From the NCBI GenBank assembly GCA_029936315.1, contig JAPYTD010000004.1, forward strand, positions 1 through 39,262: a DNA stretch of 39,262 nucleotides, given 5' to 3'. The DNA is from Planctomycetota bacterium (GTDB lineage: Bacteria; Planctomycetota; UBA1135; UBA2386). The stretch's first letter is position 1. The number at the start of each line of letters is the position of its first letter. This document shows positions 18,173-27,202 of the stretch, one piece after another. The notes beneath the pieces are model-generated. The model ran no database searches and was not told where the DNA came from. It worked only from the letters and a program-made list of their open reading frames with translations. The position numbers and the translations under genes are program-made.

Positions 18173-19012
18173 ATGCTTCCGGACTACGTGCCCGCCTCCC
18201 CATCATTCGATTCGAGCCAGCTACCTGAGGTAGTTCTGGCTAGCGTGCGGTTGCATGCGATCACGGAGGCCGAGTGTGTCGCTTATGTCGTCGAATCTCT
18301 TGAGGTCGACCGCGGCGGCTGGATTGCCACGGCCAACCTGGACCATATGCGCCGGCTTTGGCATGCGGACGAGTTTCGACGAGCCTACGCTGGCGCTTCG
18401 GTTGTGGTTGCCGATGGCATGCCTTTGATCTGGGCCTCGCGGTTGCAAGGTTCGCCGCTTCCTGAACGGGTTGCTGGTTCGGACCTGATTCATAGCCTGA
18501 CCGCGGGCGCGGCAGCGGCGGGGCGGAGCGTGTTCTTTCTCGGTGGCGATCTCGGCAGTGCCGATGCGGCCGCAGCGCGACTGGCAAAGGATCATCCCGG
18601 GCTCCGTGTCGCAGGCACGTATTGTCCGTCGATGGGGTTCGAGAAGGATCCCGCGCAAATGGAAGAACTGCGCCGTGTGGTCCAAGAGAACAGTCCGGAT
18701 ATTGTCTTCGTAGCGCTCGGTTCCCCTAAGCAGGAATTGCTCATCCACGAGATCCGCTCGCTATTGCCACAGGCCTGGTGGATCGGAGTGGGCATCAGCT
18801 TCAGCTTCGTGTGTGGTGCGATCCGCCGTGCGCCAAGCTGGGTGCAGGGCTTGGGGCTGGAATGGTGCCATCGCCTGCTGCAGGAACCACGCCGGCTGGG
18901 GATGCGCTATCTCTGGCACGGCCCGCCCTGCTTCCTGCGGTTGCTCCTCAGCGCGCTACGTGGTCGGTTTATCAGCTGGCGAAATCGTAACGCGACGCAG
19001 TCGACGCCCTAG
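18173..19012 (+). CDS. WecG/TagA/CpsF family glycosyltransferase
   Basis: Glycosyltransferase of the WecG/TagA/CpsF (GT26) family, 279 aa. These enzymes add the second sugar, often ManNAc or ManNAcA, to an undecaprenyl-diphosphate-linked sugar. The frame is open upstream but overlaps asnB; the ATG at 18173 is chosen because AGGTGG precedes it and the fold begins soon after. Family motifs: WIATANLDHMRRL, VVVADGMPLIWASRL, VFFLGGD, DIVFVALGSPKQE and a WWIGVGISFSFVCGA glycine-rich block. A basic, amphipathic C-terminus fits membrane association. Such an enzyme normally acts right after the initiating sugar transferase, which here is encoded at 20982-22070. Confidence 0.92.
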   Translation: MLPDYVPASPSFDSSQLPEVVLASVRLHAITEAECVAYVVESLEVDRGGWIATANLDHMRRLWHADEFRRAYAGASVVVADGMPLIWASRLQGSPLPERVAGSDLIHSLTAGAAAAGRSVFFLGGDLGSADAAAARLAKDHPGLRVAGTYCPSMGFEKDPAQMEELRRVVQENSPDIVFVALGSPKQELLIHEIRSLLPQAWWIGVGISFSFVCGAIRRAPSWVQGLGLEWCHRLLQEPRRLGMRYLWHGPPCFLRLLLSALRGRFISWRNRNATQSTP

Positions 19013-19087
19013 ATCGGGTCCATCTTCATGCCCTTCGTTCGGCTTCTCCGAGCTGGCCAACCACGGTGTGTCGCGCGCGTTGCAAGC

Positions 19088-20914
19088 CTAGGGCACCACC
19101 ACAAGCTGCACTGGATTGGTGAAGAGCCCCAGGCCCTGTGAGAACACGAGTCCCTGTGCCAGCAGGCCATCTCCAAGTAGGGCGGTAGCTGGGATTGGGA
19201 CGGCAGTCATCATCTCGCCGTACGGATCCAGTGCAGCGAAGTCCATGACTACGATCGGAAGCAGCGGATCGAAGCTCATCAACCCCCATTGCAGCGGCAA
19301 GGCAGTTGTGCCAGCAAGCCCGAGTGCACTTATGCCGATGCCGCCAGGAGGGCCTGAGAGGGATAGTGCCGCGCTGTTGCCACGACGGACGGGAACAGCC
19401 GGGCGACCGCCAAAGCCATCGCCAGCACCACGTTGGTCGATGCGGATTGTTGCATCGCAACTGGCCGGTTGCAGACCGGTTGTGACTGGGCCCGTTTGCG
19501 TGAAGATCATGCCAACGTCCGTGATCTCGTCGGCGCCGATGATGTCAAGGTCGCCATCACGATCGAAGTCGATGAGAGTCGTGCAGGCACCGCCGCCACT
19601 GGCTGGCAGGATCGTGGAGGCAGTGAAGTTTCCGGCTCCATCGTTGAGGAAGACGCGGAAGTCATTGCCAGTGAAGTGCGACAATACCGCATCGAGGTCA
19701 CCATCTCCTTCGAGGTCGCCCAGATGTACTGACGTCGGCCAGGCGCTTGTCGGTAGCGAACCACCGGCGGTGTAGCCACCGTTGCCGTCACCCAGCATCC
19801 AGCGGAAGCTATCCGGGATTTGACAGGCGTAGACTATGTCGACGTGGCCGTCACCGTTGATGTCGCCTGACGCGCTAGCAAACGGACGCCCTCCGATGGG
19901 GACCCATAGGAATGGATTCGAAAACGTGCCGTCGCCATTGCCGATCATGATCCAGAGTCTCGAAGTGAGGCTCGACATGACAATGTCCAGGTAGCCATCT
20001 TCGTTGGCATCCACCACATTGAGCTCGGCGCACGCGTTGCCGTGGTTCGTCGTGTAGGGGACCGAAGGGAGGAAGCTGCCCGTACCGTCGTTGAGCCAAA
20101 CCAGAGTTTGTGCTCCGTTGCCGGCCACGACATCGGGGTAGCCGTCACCGTTAAAGTCCCCTGCGCCGACACTACGCAGATAGCCGCCGCCTGCCAGGGT
20201 GGCCGGTGGCAGATACATGCCAGCCCCGTCGTTGAGGAACACCGACATGTTGCCAAAGCGGTAGTCGCCGGTGATGAGGTCCATCCATCCATCACGATTG
20301 AAGTCGGCGCTCTCGTGTGGGCTGGGCATGTTGCCACCGTCGCTAACAATCGTCATCGGGCCGAGATTGCCGCAGCCATCGTTCTTGAAGATCCGTAGGT
20401 CGTGGCCGTTCTCGTTGATTGCCGTGATGTCGGGGGAGCCGTCGCGGTCGATGTCTCCGCCATGGATTCCGTAGGTAGAGATCGAACTCTCGCCGGGCAT
20501 GCGGAACGGAATCGTCTGCGTCAACTGGAACACGCCGGAGCCCGGTGCAGTCGTCACGACCAACTGGAACTGATAGCCACCAGCCATTTGCGTGCCCGAC
20601 GTGGACGTGATCGCGTTGCTCAGGCATACCTGTACTGCGTCGCCTACGAATAGCGGTTTGTCGGGCTGGAACCTGACGATCGTTTGGGATGCGTCTACTG
20701 AGAGGGTTCCATTCACGACACCAGTCCAGCGACCGAACACAGAGAAGCTGGACGGTGTGACGGTCGCCGGCGCGATCGGGGCCGCGAATTGGACCTCAAT
20801 TGGCTCAAACGGACCGAGGAACCCGTTGGCCGACGGTGTTGTCGTTACGACGGTGGGCGCCTGCGCGCAAATAGCGGTAGCCAGGGACAGAACGACCGCC
20901 GTGATGTGGTTCAT
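19088..20914 (-). CDS. Exported FG-GAP/VCBS beta-propeller protein with N-terminal Ig-like domain
   Basis: Secreted or surface protein, 608 aa. A signal peptide (about residues 1-17, cleavage near ICA|Q) is followed by an SbsA/Big_5-like Ig domain (about 20-122). Seven FG-GAP repeats follow, each with a calcium-binding DxDxDG-type loop: near residues 154, 204, 253, 302, 351, 400 and 449. The spacing of about 49 residues and the count of seven predict one closed seven-bladed propeller. The last 110 residues form a C-terminal domain similar to those ending the proteins at 28352-30220 and 30220-32484. There is no membrane anchor or PEP-CTERM tail. The gene converges with the WecG-like gene and follows the sugar transferase on the minus strand with 67 bases between. 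Role unknown; adhesion or glycan binding is typical for such proteins. Confidence 0.85.
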   Translation of the reverse strand: MNHITAVVLSLATAICAQAPTVVTTTPSANGFLGPFEPIEVQFAAPIAPATVTPSSFSVFGRWTGVVNGTLSVDASQTIVRFQPDKPLFVGDAVQVCLSNAITSTSGTQMAGGYQFQLVVTTAPGSGVFQLTQTIPFRMPGESSISTYGIHGGDIDRDGSPDITAINENGHDLRIFKNDGCGNLGPMTIVSDGGNMPSPHESADFNRDGWMDLITGDYRFGNMSVFLNDGAGMYLPPATLAGGGYLRSVGAGDFNGDGYPDVVAGNGAQTLVWLNDGTGSFLPSVPYTTNHGNACAELNVVDANEDGYLDIVMSSLTSRLWIMIGNGDGTFSNPFLWVPIGGRPFASASGDINGDGHVDIVYACQIPDSFRWMLGDGNGGYTAGGSLPTSAWPTSVHLGDLEGDGDLDAVLSHFTGNDFRVFLNDGAGNFTASTILPASGGGACTTLIDFDRDGDLDIIGADEITDVGMIFTQTGPVTTGLQPASCDATIRIDQRGAGDGFGGRPAVPVRRGNSAALSLSGPPGGIGISALGLAGTTALPLQWGLMSFDPLLPIVVMDFAALDPYGEMMTAVPIPATALLGDGLLAQGLVFSQGLGLFTNPVQLVVVP

Positions 20915-20981
20915 GTTGATTTGGTCGCGTTGGAAACGAACACGGGCGCGACACGCGAAGACGCGCGGCTCCCGATGAGCA

Positions 20982-22070
20982 CTACATGCCGGTTCCCTTG
21001 AACATTGCGGGAACCGTGTGAAGGATCAGCTTGATGTCGAGCCAGATGGACCAGTTGTCGATATACGCGAGATCCATCTCCATCCAGCGATCGAACGAAA
21101 CCTGGTTACGTCCCCACACCTGCCAGATACAAGTGAGTCCTGGCTTGATCGTGATGCGTCGGAGTTGCCACGATTCGTAATCTGCGACTTCGCTCGGAAC
21201 GGATGGGCGCGGCCCGACCAGGCTCATGTCTCCGAACAGTACATTGAAGAGTTGCGGCAATTCGTCGAGGCTGTACTTGCGGAGGTACTGCCCAGTTTGA
21301 GTAATTCGCGGGTCATTCGGCATCTTGAACGCAGGCCCGTCTTGCGTGCTGGACTGCCGCAGTAGATACAATTGGTCTTGGGCGCCGAGTGCCATCGTGC
21401 GGAACTTGAGGCAAGTGAATGCATCGCCGTCTTTGCCGATTCGCGATTGCCTGAAAAGAATAGGGCCTTTGCTGGTGAGCTTCACGGCGAGCGCACATGC
21501 GGCGAACACCGGCAGCAATATCAGGATCCCCAGTGCAGAGCCGAGCACGTCGATGGTGCGCTTGGTTAGTCGCCCCCGGGGTGTGCGGCGAGGTGGGCGC
21601 ATCCCCAGTCGGGCACGCTCATACGTTGCCTTGGCGGCTGTTTCCCGCTCCGTGAGATCCGAATGCGCTGGGGAAGCGCTATCGCGGCGGCTAGTGGTCT
21701 TGGGATCCAGTAGAGCTAGCAATGCGAAGAGGGCCCAGCCGTATAGCAAGATGAGGCCGACCGAGAAGATGGGGACGTCTAGGGCTGCAACCGCGACCAA
21801 CCCAGCGCAAGCTACGGTCAACCCCCACGTCTTTGTCGCCTGCAGAAAGGCTCGCAAGCGGTTGTCCGTAGCCGAAGCCGTTTGGCCGGAGAACGACAAG
21901 GTAATGAGGGTCAAGGTCGTGCCAAGAAGCAGGAACAAGACTGTGGCGTCCGACACAGCCTGAGTCTTACTCAGGCCGTGGAGGGGCATCGTTGCGGCGA
22001 TTACTGCGGCCAAGACGCACGCCAATTCGATGACATAGCGTGCACAGAACAGTGGGTGAGCGTTGCTCAT
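20982..22070 (-). CDS. Polyprenyl-phosphate sugar-1-phosphate transferase (initiating EPS glycosyltransferase)
   Basis: Inner-membrane enzyme that starts EPS repeat synthesis by moving a sugar-1-phosphate onto undecaprenyl phosphate; 362 aa from the ATG at 22070. A TTG at 22160 could extend it by 30 residues, but the added part is not helix-like. Four hydrophobic stretches precede a soluble linker. The catalytic bacterial sugar transferase domain starts with KRTIDVLGS and a membrane stretch. It continues with [53 protein letters not shown] and [14 protein letters not shown], all diagnostic of the WcaJ/ExoY/WbaP family. The N-terminal half looks shortened against the full PHPT (about 460-480 aa) and lacks a clear CoA-binding-like domain. 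It is divergent from the NRPS-like gene across 277 bases. Confidence 0.93.
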   Translation of the reverse strand: MSNAHPLFCARYVIELACVLAAVIAATMPLHGLSKTQAVSDATVLFLLLGTTLTLITLSFSGQTASATDNRLRAFLQATKTWGLTVACAGLVAVAALDVPIFSVGLILLYGWALFALLALLDPKTTSRRDSASPAHSDLTERETAAKATYERARLGMRPPRRTPRGRLTKRTIDVLGSALGILILLPVFAACALAVKLTSKGPILFRQSRIGKDGDAFTCLKFRTMALGAQDQLYLLRQSSTQDGPAFKMPNDPRITQTGQYLRKYSLDELPQLFNVLFGDMSLVGPRPSVPSEVADYESWQLRRITIKPGLTCIWQVWGRNQVSFDRWMEMDLAYIDNWSIWLDIKLILHTVPAMFKGTGM

Positions 22071-22347
22071 GGCGAGGCGAGGCAGAGAAGGACGCCCCGC
22101 TCCCAAAGGCCGCCACAATCCGAAGGACAAGACACTAGTCAGGGCCGACGGATAAGCCAACCGAATAGGAGTCGCTCAGCACTCGATGCGGTGTAACGTT
22201 TCCCCCCTTTTTCGGTCGAGGGTCGATGATTGGATTGAGCGAAACGCATCCTCGTGGGGCGCCGACGCAAGTCCCCTTAGGCCGGCTGGCGCCGATGGGT
22301 TGCAGAGCGTATCAAAGGGGCTCGCTCTTCCGCCGATCCTCGCCCTG
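22071..22347. promoter_or_regulatory. Divergent intergenic region between sugar transferase and NRPS-like gene
   Basis: These 277 bases separate two genes starting in opposite directions, so promoters for both are expected. The NRPS frame stays open back to 22186, so part of this stretch could be coding if translation starts earlier. A pyrimidine-rich run lies at about 22199-22212. I see no clear promoter hexamers or operator. Confidence 0.35.
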
Positions 22348-25300
22348 ATGTCACCAACCAATCTCGCCGCCGTCTTCTTCGGCTCTGACACGCTGCTACT
22401 TCAGTGTCTCGAATCGTGGCAGCAGAACGGCCACCGTGTCGTTGCGGTTGTGACCGACGCGGACAAGATTCGTCGTCACTGTGCCGAGCAAGGTTTGCCG
22501 TGCGTAGATGACGCGGCTGCTTTGATCGATAAGGTCGCTGGTGAAGAGTTTGATGTGCTATTTGCCATCACTTGGTTGCACCTATTGCCGGAGTTCCTGT
22601 TGCGATTGCCGCGGCGCGCGGCGATCAACTTTCATGATGGTCCGCTGCCACGCTACGCTGGGCTCAATGTGACCTGCTGGGCGCTTCATGCCGGTGAGCG
22701 TGAACACGCGGTGACTTGGCATCTCATCGATTCGGTTGCCGACACGGGCGCAATTCTCTTGCAGGAGCGCTTTGATGTTTCTGCTGACGACACGGCATTC
22801 ACACTCAACGCGCGCTGCTTTGAGGCGGGGCGAGAGTCGTTCGCAACGTTGACCAGCCAAATCGCGGCCAACACATTGTCTCCGCAACCGCAGGACCTGT
22901 CGGCTCGCAGTTACTTCGGTCGCGATGCTCGGCCCGATGGGTTGGCTGTTATCGATTTCCATAGGTCGACTGCCGACGTGGCTCGGCTCGTGCGTGCGTT
23001 TGATCACGGTGGCTATCGCAACCCGATCGCAGTGGCCAAGTGCCGGGCGAGCAAAGGTGTGTTCGTGCCTGGTGGAGTCGAGCAGGTTGCCAAGGCAGCT
23101 GCAGTGGTGCCCGGCACCGTTACAGGGATCGGGGACGGCTTCGTGCAAGTGGCCTGTACGGATGGTGAGGTCAAGTTGTTGCGGCCCCGCTGCCTCGGCA
23201 ATCGCGAACTCGATGCGATTGCTTTGAGTAGCCTCGGGGTTGTGGTGGGAGCCCAGTTGCCGGCCGCGGATGACGCATTGGCTGCGAGCTGGACGGCCGT
23301 TGGCAAGGCTGCGGCCAAAAGCGAGCCCGAATGGCTTGAGGTCTTGGCGGCGCACGTGCCGCTACCGGTGCCGGGCGGCTCGCCTTCCAGGCTGCCTGCT
23401 TTGCCAGCGGAGTTCGCGGTGGATCTTGGCGGCCAAATGAGTGCCGGTAAGGCCGCTGCGCTGGTGGCGTGTTTCCTCTCGCGCAACAGTGCCATCGCGA
23501 CCTTCTCATTGGGCTTGCGTAAATCGTCTGTCGTGCCCACCGAAGCTGCCGGTGAACTCGTCGTGGACTGCCCTCCGGTGACGTTCGAGTTCGCCGCGAA
23601 GGTAAGCGTAGCGCAGGCGTGTCGCGCCGCTGAGGCTGCCATGGATGAGGCGATGGCGCGGGGACCGTTGTTGCGTGAGGTCTTGGTGCGCCATGCCAGT
23701 CGATTCCCCACGTCCACGGTGTTGGAGCCTGTAGTGCAACTCTGGCTCGCTGAGGCACCCGTGGCGATTGCACCTGGGGGCTTGGTCTTTGCCGTTTCGG
23801 ATGCGGGTTTGACCCTGCACTATGACCGAAACGCGATCGTCGAGACCGAGGTGCTCGCGCTGGCTCAGCGCCTGCATGTGTTCGCACGAGCGACTGCTAC
23901 CAACGGCGAGCAACCACTGCGCGCGGTGCCGGTGCTTGCTGACGCCGAGTTGCATACTCTACTCCACGAGTGGAACGAGACGGTCGCGGCCAGCTCACCG
24001 GAGCAATGTGTGCATCGTCAGGTTGAGCAGCAGGCCCAACGCACCCCGACGCGGATTGCGCTTCGCCTTGGCAGCTCTGAGGTGACCTACTTGGAGTTGC
24101 AGCAGCGAGCCGGGCACTTGGCAGGTTGGCTGCGCGGCTGTGGTGTTGGGCGCGGTGACCGCGTCGGCATCTGCACGGCGCGTGGCATAGACATGGTTGT
24201 CGCGGTGCTGGCGACCATGCGCTGTGGCGCCGCCTACGTGCCCCTCGACCCGTCGTATCCGAACGAACGCCTTCGGTTCATGGCGGACGATGCGAACCTC
24301 GCGGCGCTCGTGATCGACGAGACGACGGCTGCGATGGCGCCGCCCACTGCCTGCCCGCGGATTGACTTGGATGTCGACCGCAATGCCATCGCGTCCACTG
24401 ATGCGTTGCTCGCAGACGAGGCAGAGGGCGAGGACCTCGCCTACATGATCTACACCTCGGGCTCGACCGGTCGGCCCAAGGGCGTGATGGTGCGGCACAG
24501 GAACGCAGCCAACTTCTTCACCGGTATGGATCGGGTGCTCGGCATGGAGGATACCGGCACTGGGGATGGCGATGATCCAGGAGTCTGGCTTGCCGTCACG
24601 AGTTTGTCGTTCGACATTTCGGTGCTCGAACTGCTGTGGACCTTGTGCCGAGGCTTCACCGTCGTGATGCATCGTGGCGAGGGCCACGCGGAGCAAGCGA
24701 GCAAGGTTGCCGCCGCTGCTCCCGCCCGTGCGGTGTCTTTCAGCATGTTCTACTTCGCCAGCGACGAAGGCGAACATGCCGAGGATAAGTACCGCCTGCT
24801 CCATGAGGGAGCACGCTTCGCTGACGAAAACGGGTTTGAAGCGGTTTGGACCCCTGAGCGCCACTTCCACGCGTTCGGCGGTTTGTTTCCGAATCCGGCT
24901 GTTGCCAGTGCGGCCATCGCCGCGATCACCAAGAACGTCAAGATCCGCGCTGGCTCCTGTGTTGCCACATTGCATCACCCGATCCGAATCGCGGAGGACT
25001 GGGCGCTTGTCGACAATCTGTCACATGGCAGGGTCGGCATCGCCTTCGCCGCTGGCTGGCACGGCCGTGACTTCGTGCTGCGGCCTGAGAACTTCGCCGA
25101 TCGCAAAGCAGCGATGATCGACACCATGAAGAAGGTGCACGCGCTGTGGCGCGGTGAGAGCCTTCCATTCGAGGGACCCGACGGCAAGTCGCACGACATT
25201 CGCACGTTGCCGCGACCCGTGCAGAAGGAGTTGCCGACCTGGGTGACGGTCGCTGGGAACCCGGAGACCTATCGCATCGCGGGAGAGACCGGTTCGTTTG

Positions 25301-27018
25301 TCCTGACGCACCTCCTCGGTCAAAGCGTTGAGGACCTGAAGAAGAAGCTGGTCATCTATCGCGATGCGTGGCGCGCGGCGGGTCACGCAGGTGAAGGCCA
25401 TGTCACGCTCATGCTGCACACGTTCGTTGGCGACGACGAGGAACGCGTGCGCGAGATCGTGCGGGAACCGATGAAGGCATACCTGCGCAGCAGCCTCGAT
25501 TTGATCAAGCAGGCGGCGTGGTCCTTTCCGGCATTCAAGAACAAGGTTGGCAATCCCGGCGAACTCGATGCGCTGCTCAACGGTGGTTTGACCCCGGAAG
25601 ACTTCGAGGCCCTGCTCGACTTTTCCTTCGAACGCTACTACCAATCGAGTGGCCTGTTCGGCACGCCCGAGAGCTGCGTCGAGATTGTTGATCGCCTGCG
25701 CACTGTGAAGATCGACGAGATTGCTTGCTTGGTCGACTTTGGCATCTCGACGGACCAAGTCATGGCGAGCTTGCCGCATCTACTCGACCTCAAGCGGCGA
25801 TGTGACTCGCAGGCTGCGGTGGCGGAGGCTGCGAGCATGGCGGAGTCGGGCGAATCGCAGGCCAAGGCGGAGTCGATTCCACAGCTGATTGAAGCGAACG
25901 CGGTCACGCACTTTCAGTGCACTCCGTCGATGGCTGGCATGCTCATGCTGGACCCCGGTGCTGCAACGGCACTTAAAGGCCTCAAGCACATGCTGGTCGG
26001 CGGCGAAGCGTTGCCGGTTTCGCTTGCTCGCCAATTGACGGCGCTTGTGCCAAAGGTCCACGATGTCTACGGACCGACTGAGACCACGGTGTGGTCGACG
26101 ACCCAGTTGGTCGGTGACGATGACCCCGTGCCGATCGGTCGACCCTTGGCCAATCAGCGGGTCTACGTGCTCGACGCGAACCGCCAACCGGTTGCCATTG
26201 GGCCTCCGGGCGAGCTTTGGATCGGCGGTGCTGGAGTGACGGCGGGCTACTTCCGTCGCCCCGAACTGACGGCGGAGTGCTTCGTCCCGGATCCATTCGT
26301 CGAGGGCGGTACGATGTATCGGACCGGTGACCTCGCGCGGTGGCAGCCCAGCGGTGTGCTCGAGTATCTCGGTCGCACCGACCACCAAGTCAAGGTGCGC
26401 GGATATCGCATCGAACTCGGCGAGATTGAAGCCGCACTAAGTCAGCACGCTACGATTCGTGAAAGCGTGGTGGTGGCGCGTGTCGACGGCGGCGAAACCC
26501 GCCTGTGTGCCTACTACGTCGAGCGCGATGGAGCGGCTGGCCAGGCGGGCACGAGTGTCGAAGAGCTGCGCTCTCACCTTCGAGATTCGTTGCCCGAGTT
26601 CATGGTGCCAAGCCACTTTGTGGCGCTCTCCGACCTGCCGCGCACTCCTAACCTCAAGATCGATCGCAAGGCATTGCCGTCGCCCGAGCAGGCAATGGCG
26701 GCCGCCCCCAAGGTGATCGTCAGTGCGCAGAATGACGCGGAGGGTGCGATTCTATCGATCTGGCGAGAATCGCTCGGCACGGACGCTGTAGGTGTTGAAG
26801 ACAACTTCTTCGACTCCGGTGGTCACAGCATTCTTGCGGTCAAGGTTCACCGGGAAATCTGTGAGTGCTTGGATGTCGATCTGCAGATTACTGACTTGTT
26901 CCGGTTCACGACGGTGCGCGCCCTGGCCCGTCACCTCGAGGTAGGGATGAGCGCGCCGAGTGCTGCTCAGCAAGCGGTCGAGCGTGCCAAGCAGCGGCGA
27001 TTGCTGCGGCGCCGCTAA
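22348..27018 (+). CDS. NRPS-like synthetase: formyltransferase, C-like region, adenylation with inserted luciferase-like monooxygenase, PCP
   Basis: Multidomain enzyme of 1556 aa from the ATG at 22348, placed where the formyltransferase fold begins; the frame is open to 22186 and no clear SD is seen. Formyltransferase N domain: Asn94 and His96 (NFHDGPLPRYAG) and Asp132 (DTGAI) are present; a formyl_trans_C-like region (PGTVTGIGDGF) follows. About 330-590 resembles the C-terminal half of a condensation domain with no HHxxxDG motif, so it is probably inactive. The adenylation domain has A3 (YTSGSTGRPKG), A4 (FDISV), A5 (YGPTETT), A7 (YRTGDLARW), A8 and A10 (Lys1437). Between A4 and A5, residues of about 795-1150 are a luciferase-like FMN monooxygenase (MupA/Atu3671 type). 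PCP Ser1494 lies in SGGHSIL. The pocket residues suggest glycine. There is no condensation or thioesterase activity in the protein, so it probably primes the PKS at 4633-11070. Confidence 0.93.
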   Translation: MSPTNLAAVFFGSDTLLLQCLESWQQNGHRVVAVVTDADKIRRHCAEQGLPCVDDAAALIDKVAGEEFDVLFAITWLHLLPEFLLRLPRRAAINFHDGPLPRYAGLNVTCWALHAGEREHAVTWHLIDSVADTGAILLQERFDVSADDTAFTLNARCFEAGRESFATLTSQIAANTLSPQPQDLSARSYFGRDARPDGLAVIDFHRSTADVARLVRAFDHGGYRNPIAVAKCRASKGVFVPGGVEQVAKAAAVVPGTVTGIGDGFVQVACTDGEVKLLRPRCLGNRELDAIALSSLGVVVGAQLPAADDALAASWTAVGKAAAKSEPEWLEVLAAHVPLPVPGGSPSRLPALPAEFAVDLGGQMSAGKAAALVACFLSRNSAIATFSLGLRKSSVVPTEAAGELVVDCPPVTFEFAAKVSVAQACRAAEAAMDEAMARGPLLREVLVRHASRFPTSTVLEPVVQLWLAEAPVAIAPGGLVFAVSDAGLTLHYDRNAIVETEVLALAQRLHVFARATATNGEQPLRAVPVLADAELHTLLHEWNETVAASSPEQCVHRQVEQQAQRTPTRIALRLGSSEVTYLELQQRAGHLAGWLRGCGVGRGDRVGICTARGIDMVVAVLATMRCGAAYVPLDPSYPNERLRFMADDANLAALVIDETTAAMAPPTACPRIDLDVDRNAIASTDALLADEAEGEDLAYMIYTSGSTGRPKGVMVRHRNAANFFTGMDRVLGMEDTGTGDGDDPGVWLAVTSLSFDISVLELLWTLCRGFTVVMHRGEGHAEQASKVAAAAPARAVSFSMFYFASDEGEHAEDKYRLLHEGARFADENGFEAVWTPERHFHAFGGLFPNPAVASAAIAAITKNVKIRAGSCVATLHHPIRIAEDWALVDNLSHGRVGIAFAAGWHGRDFVLRPENFADRKAAMIDTMKKVHALWRGESLPFEGPDGKSHDIRTLPRPVQKELPTWVTVAGNPETYRIAGETGSFVLTHLLGQSVEDLKKKLVIYRDAWRAAGHAGEGHVTLMLHTFVGDDEERVREIVREPMKAYLRSSLDLIKQAAWSFPAFKNKVGNPGELDALLNGGLTPEDFEALLDFSFERYYQSSGLFGTPESCVEIVDRLRTVKIDEIACLVDFGISTDQVMASLPHLLDLKRRCDSQAAVAEAASMAESGESQAKAESIPQLIEANAVTHFQCTPSMAGMLMLDPGAATALKGLKHMLVGGEALPVSLARQLTALVPKVHDVYGPTETTVWSTTQLVGDDDPVPIGRPLANQRVYVLDANRQPVAIGPPGELWIGGAGVTAGYFRRPELTAECFVPDPFVEGGTMYRTGDLARWQPSGVLEYLGRTDHQVKVRGYRIELGEIEAALSQHATIRESVVVARVDGGETRLCAYYVERDGAAGQAGTSVEELRSHLRDSLPEFMVPSHFVALSDLPRTPNLKIDRKALPSPEQAMAAAPKVIVSAQNDAEGAILSIWRESLGTDAVGVEDNFFDSGGHSILAVKVHREICECLDVDLQITDLFRFTTVRALARHLEVGMSAPSAAQQAVERAKQRRLLRRR

Positions 27019-27193
27019 TGTCGGCGGTTTCCCCACAGGGGTGACAGCAATTGTTTACGATTGGCCACCTACATGTGAGGGCCGGTTTTGTGAAGAATGC
27101 AAGTGGCGATGGTGCTTGCAGTGCGTATCTGACGGATCCCGTCACGCCGCCTCCTCTCCGGACCGGCCTTGCAGCATCCACTTCGTACCCCAT

Positions 27194-27200
27194 GGAGGAA
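27194..27200 (+). promoter_or_regulatory. Shine-Dalgarno sequence of the PsbP/DcrB-like gene
   Basis: GGAGGAA ends 2 bases before the ATG at 27203. It decides the start of that gene, whose frame is open far upstream into the NRPS-like gene. A signal peptide begins right at this ATG. Confidence 0.8.
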
Positions 27201-27202
27201 TC

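Noticed and set aside
4633..27018. The assembly line as a siderophore cluster, since luciferase-type NRPS proteins occur in some siderophore loci
   Set aside because: No TonB-dependent receptor, ferric-siderophore transporter or hydroxamate/catechol enzyme is present in the window.
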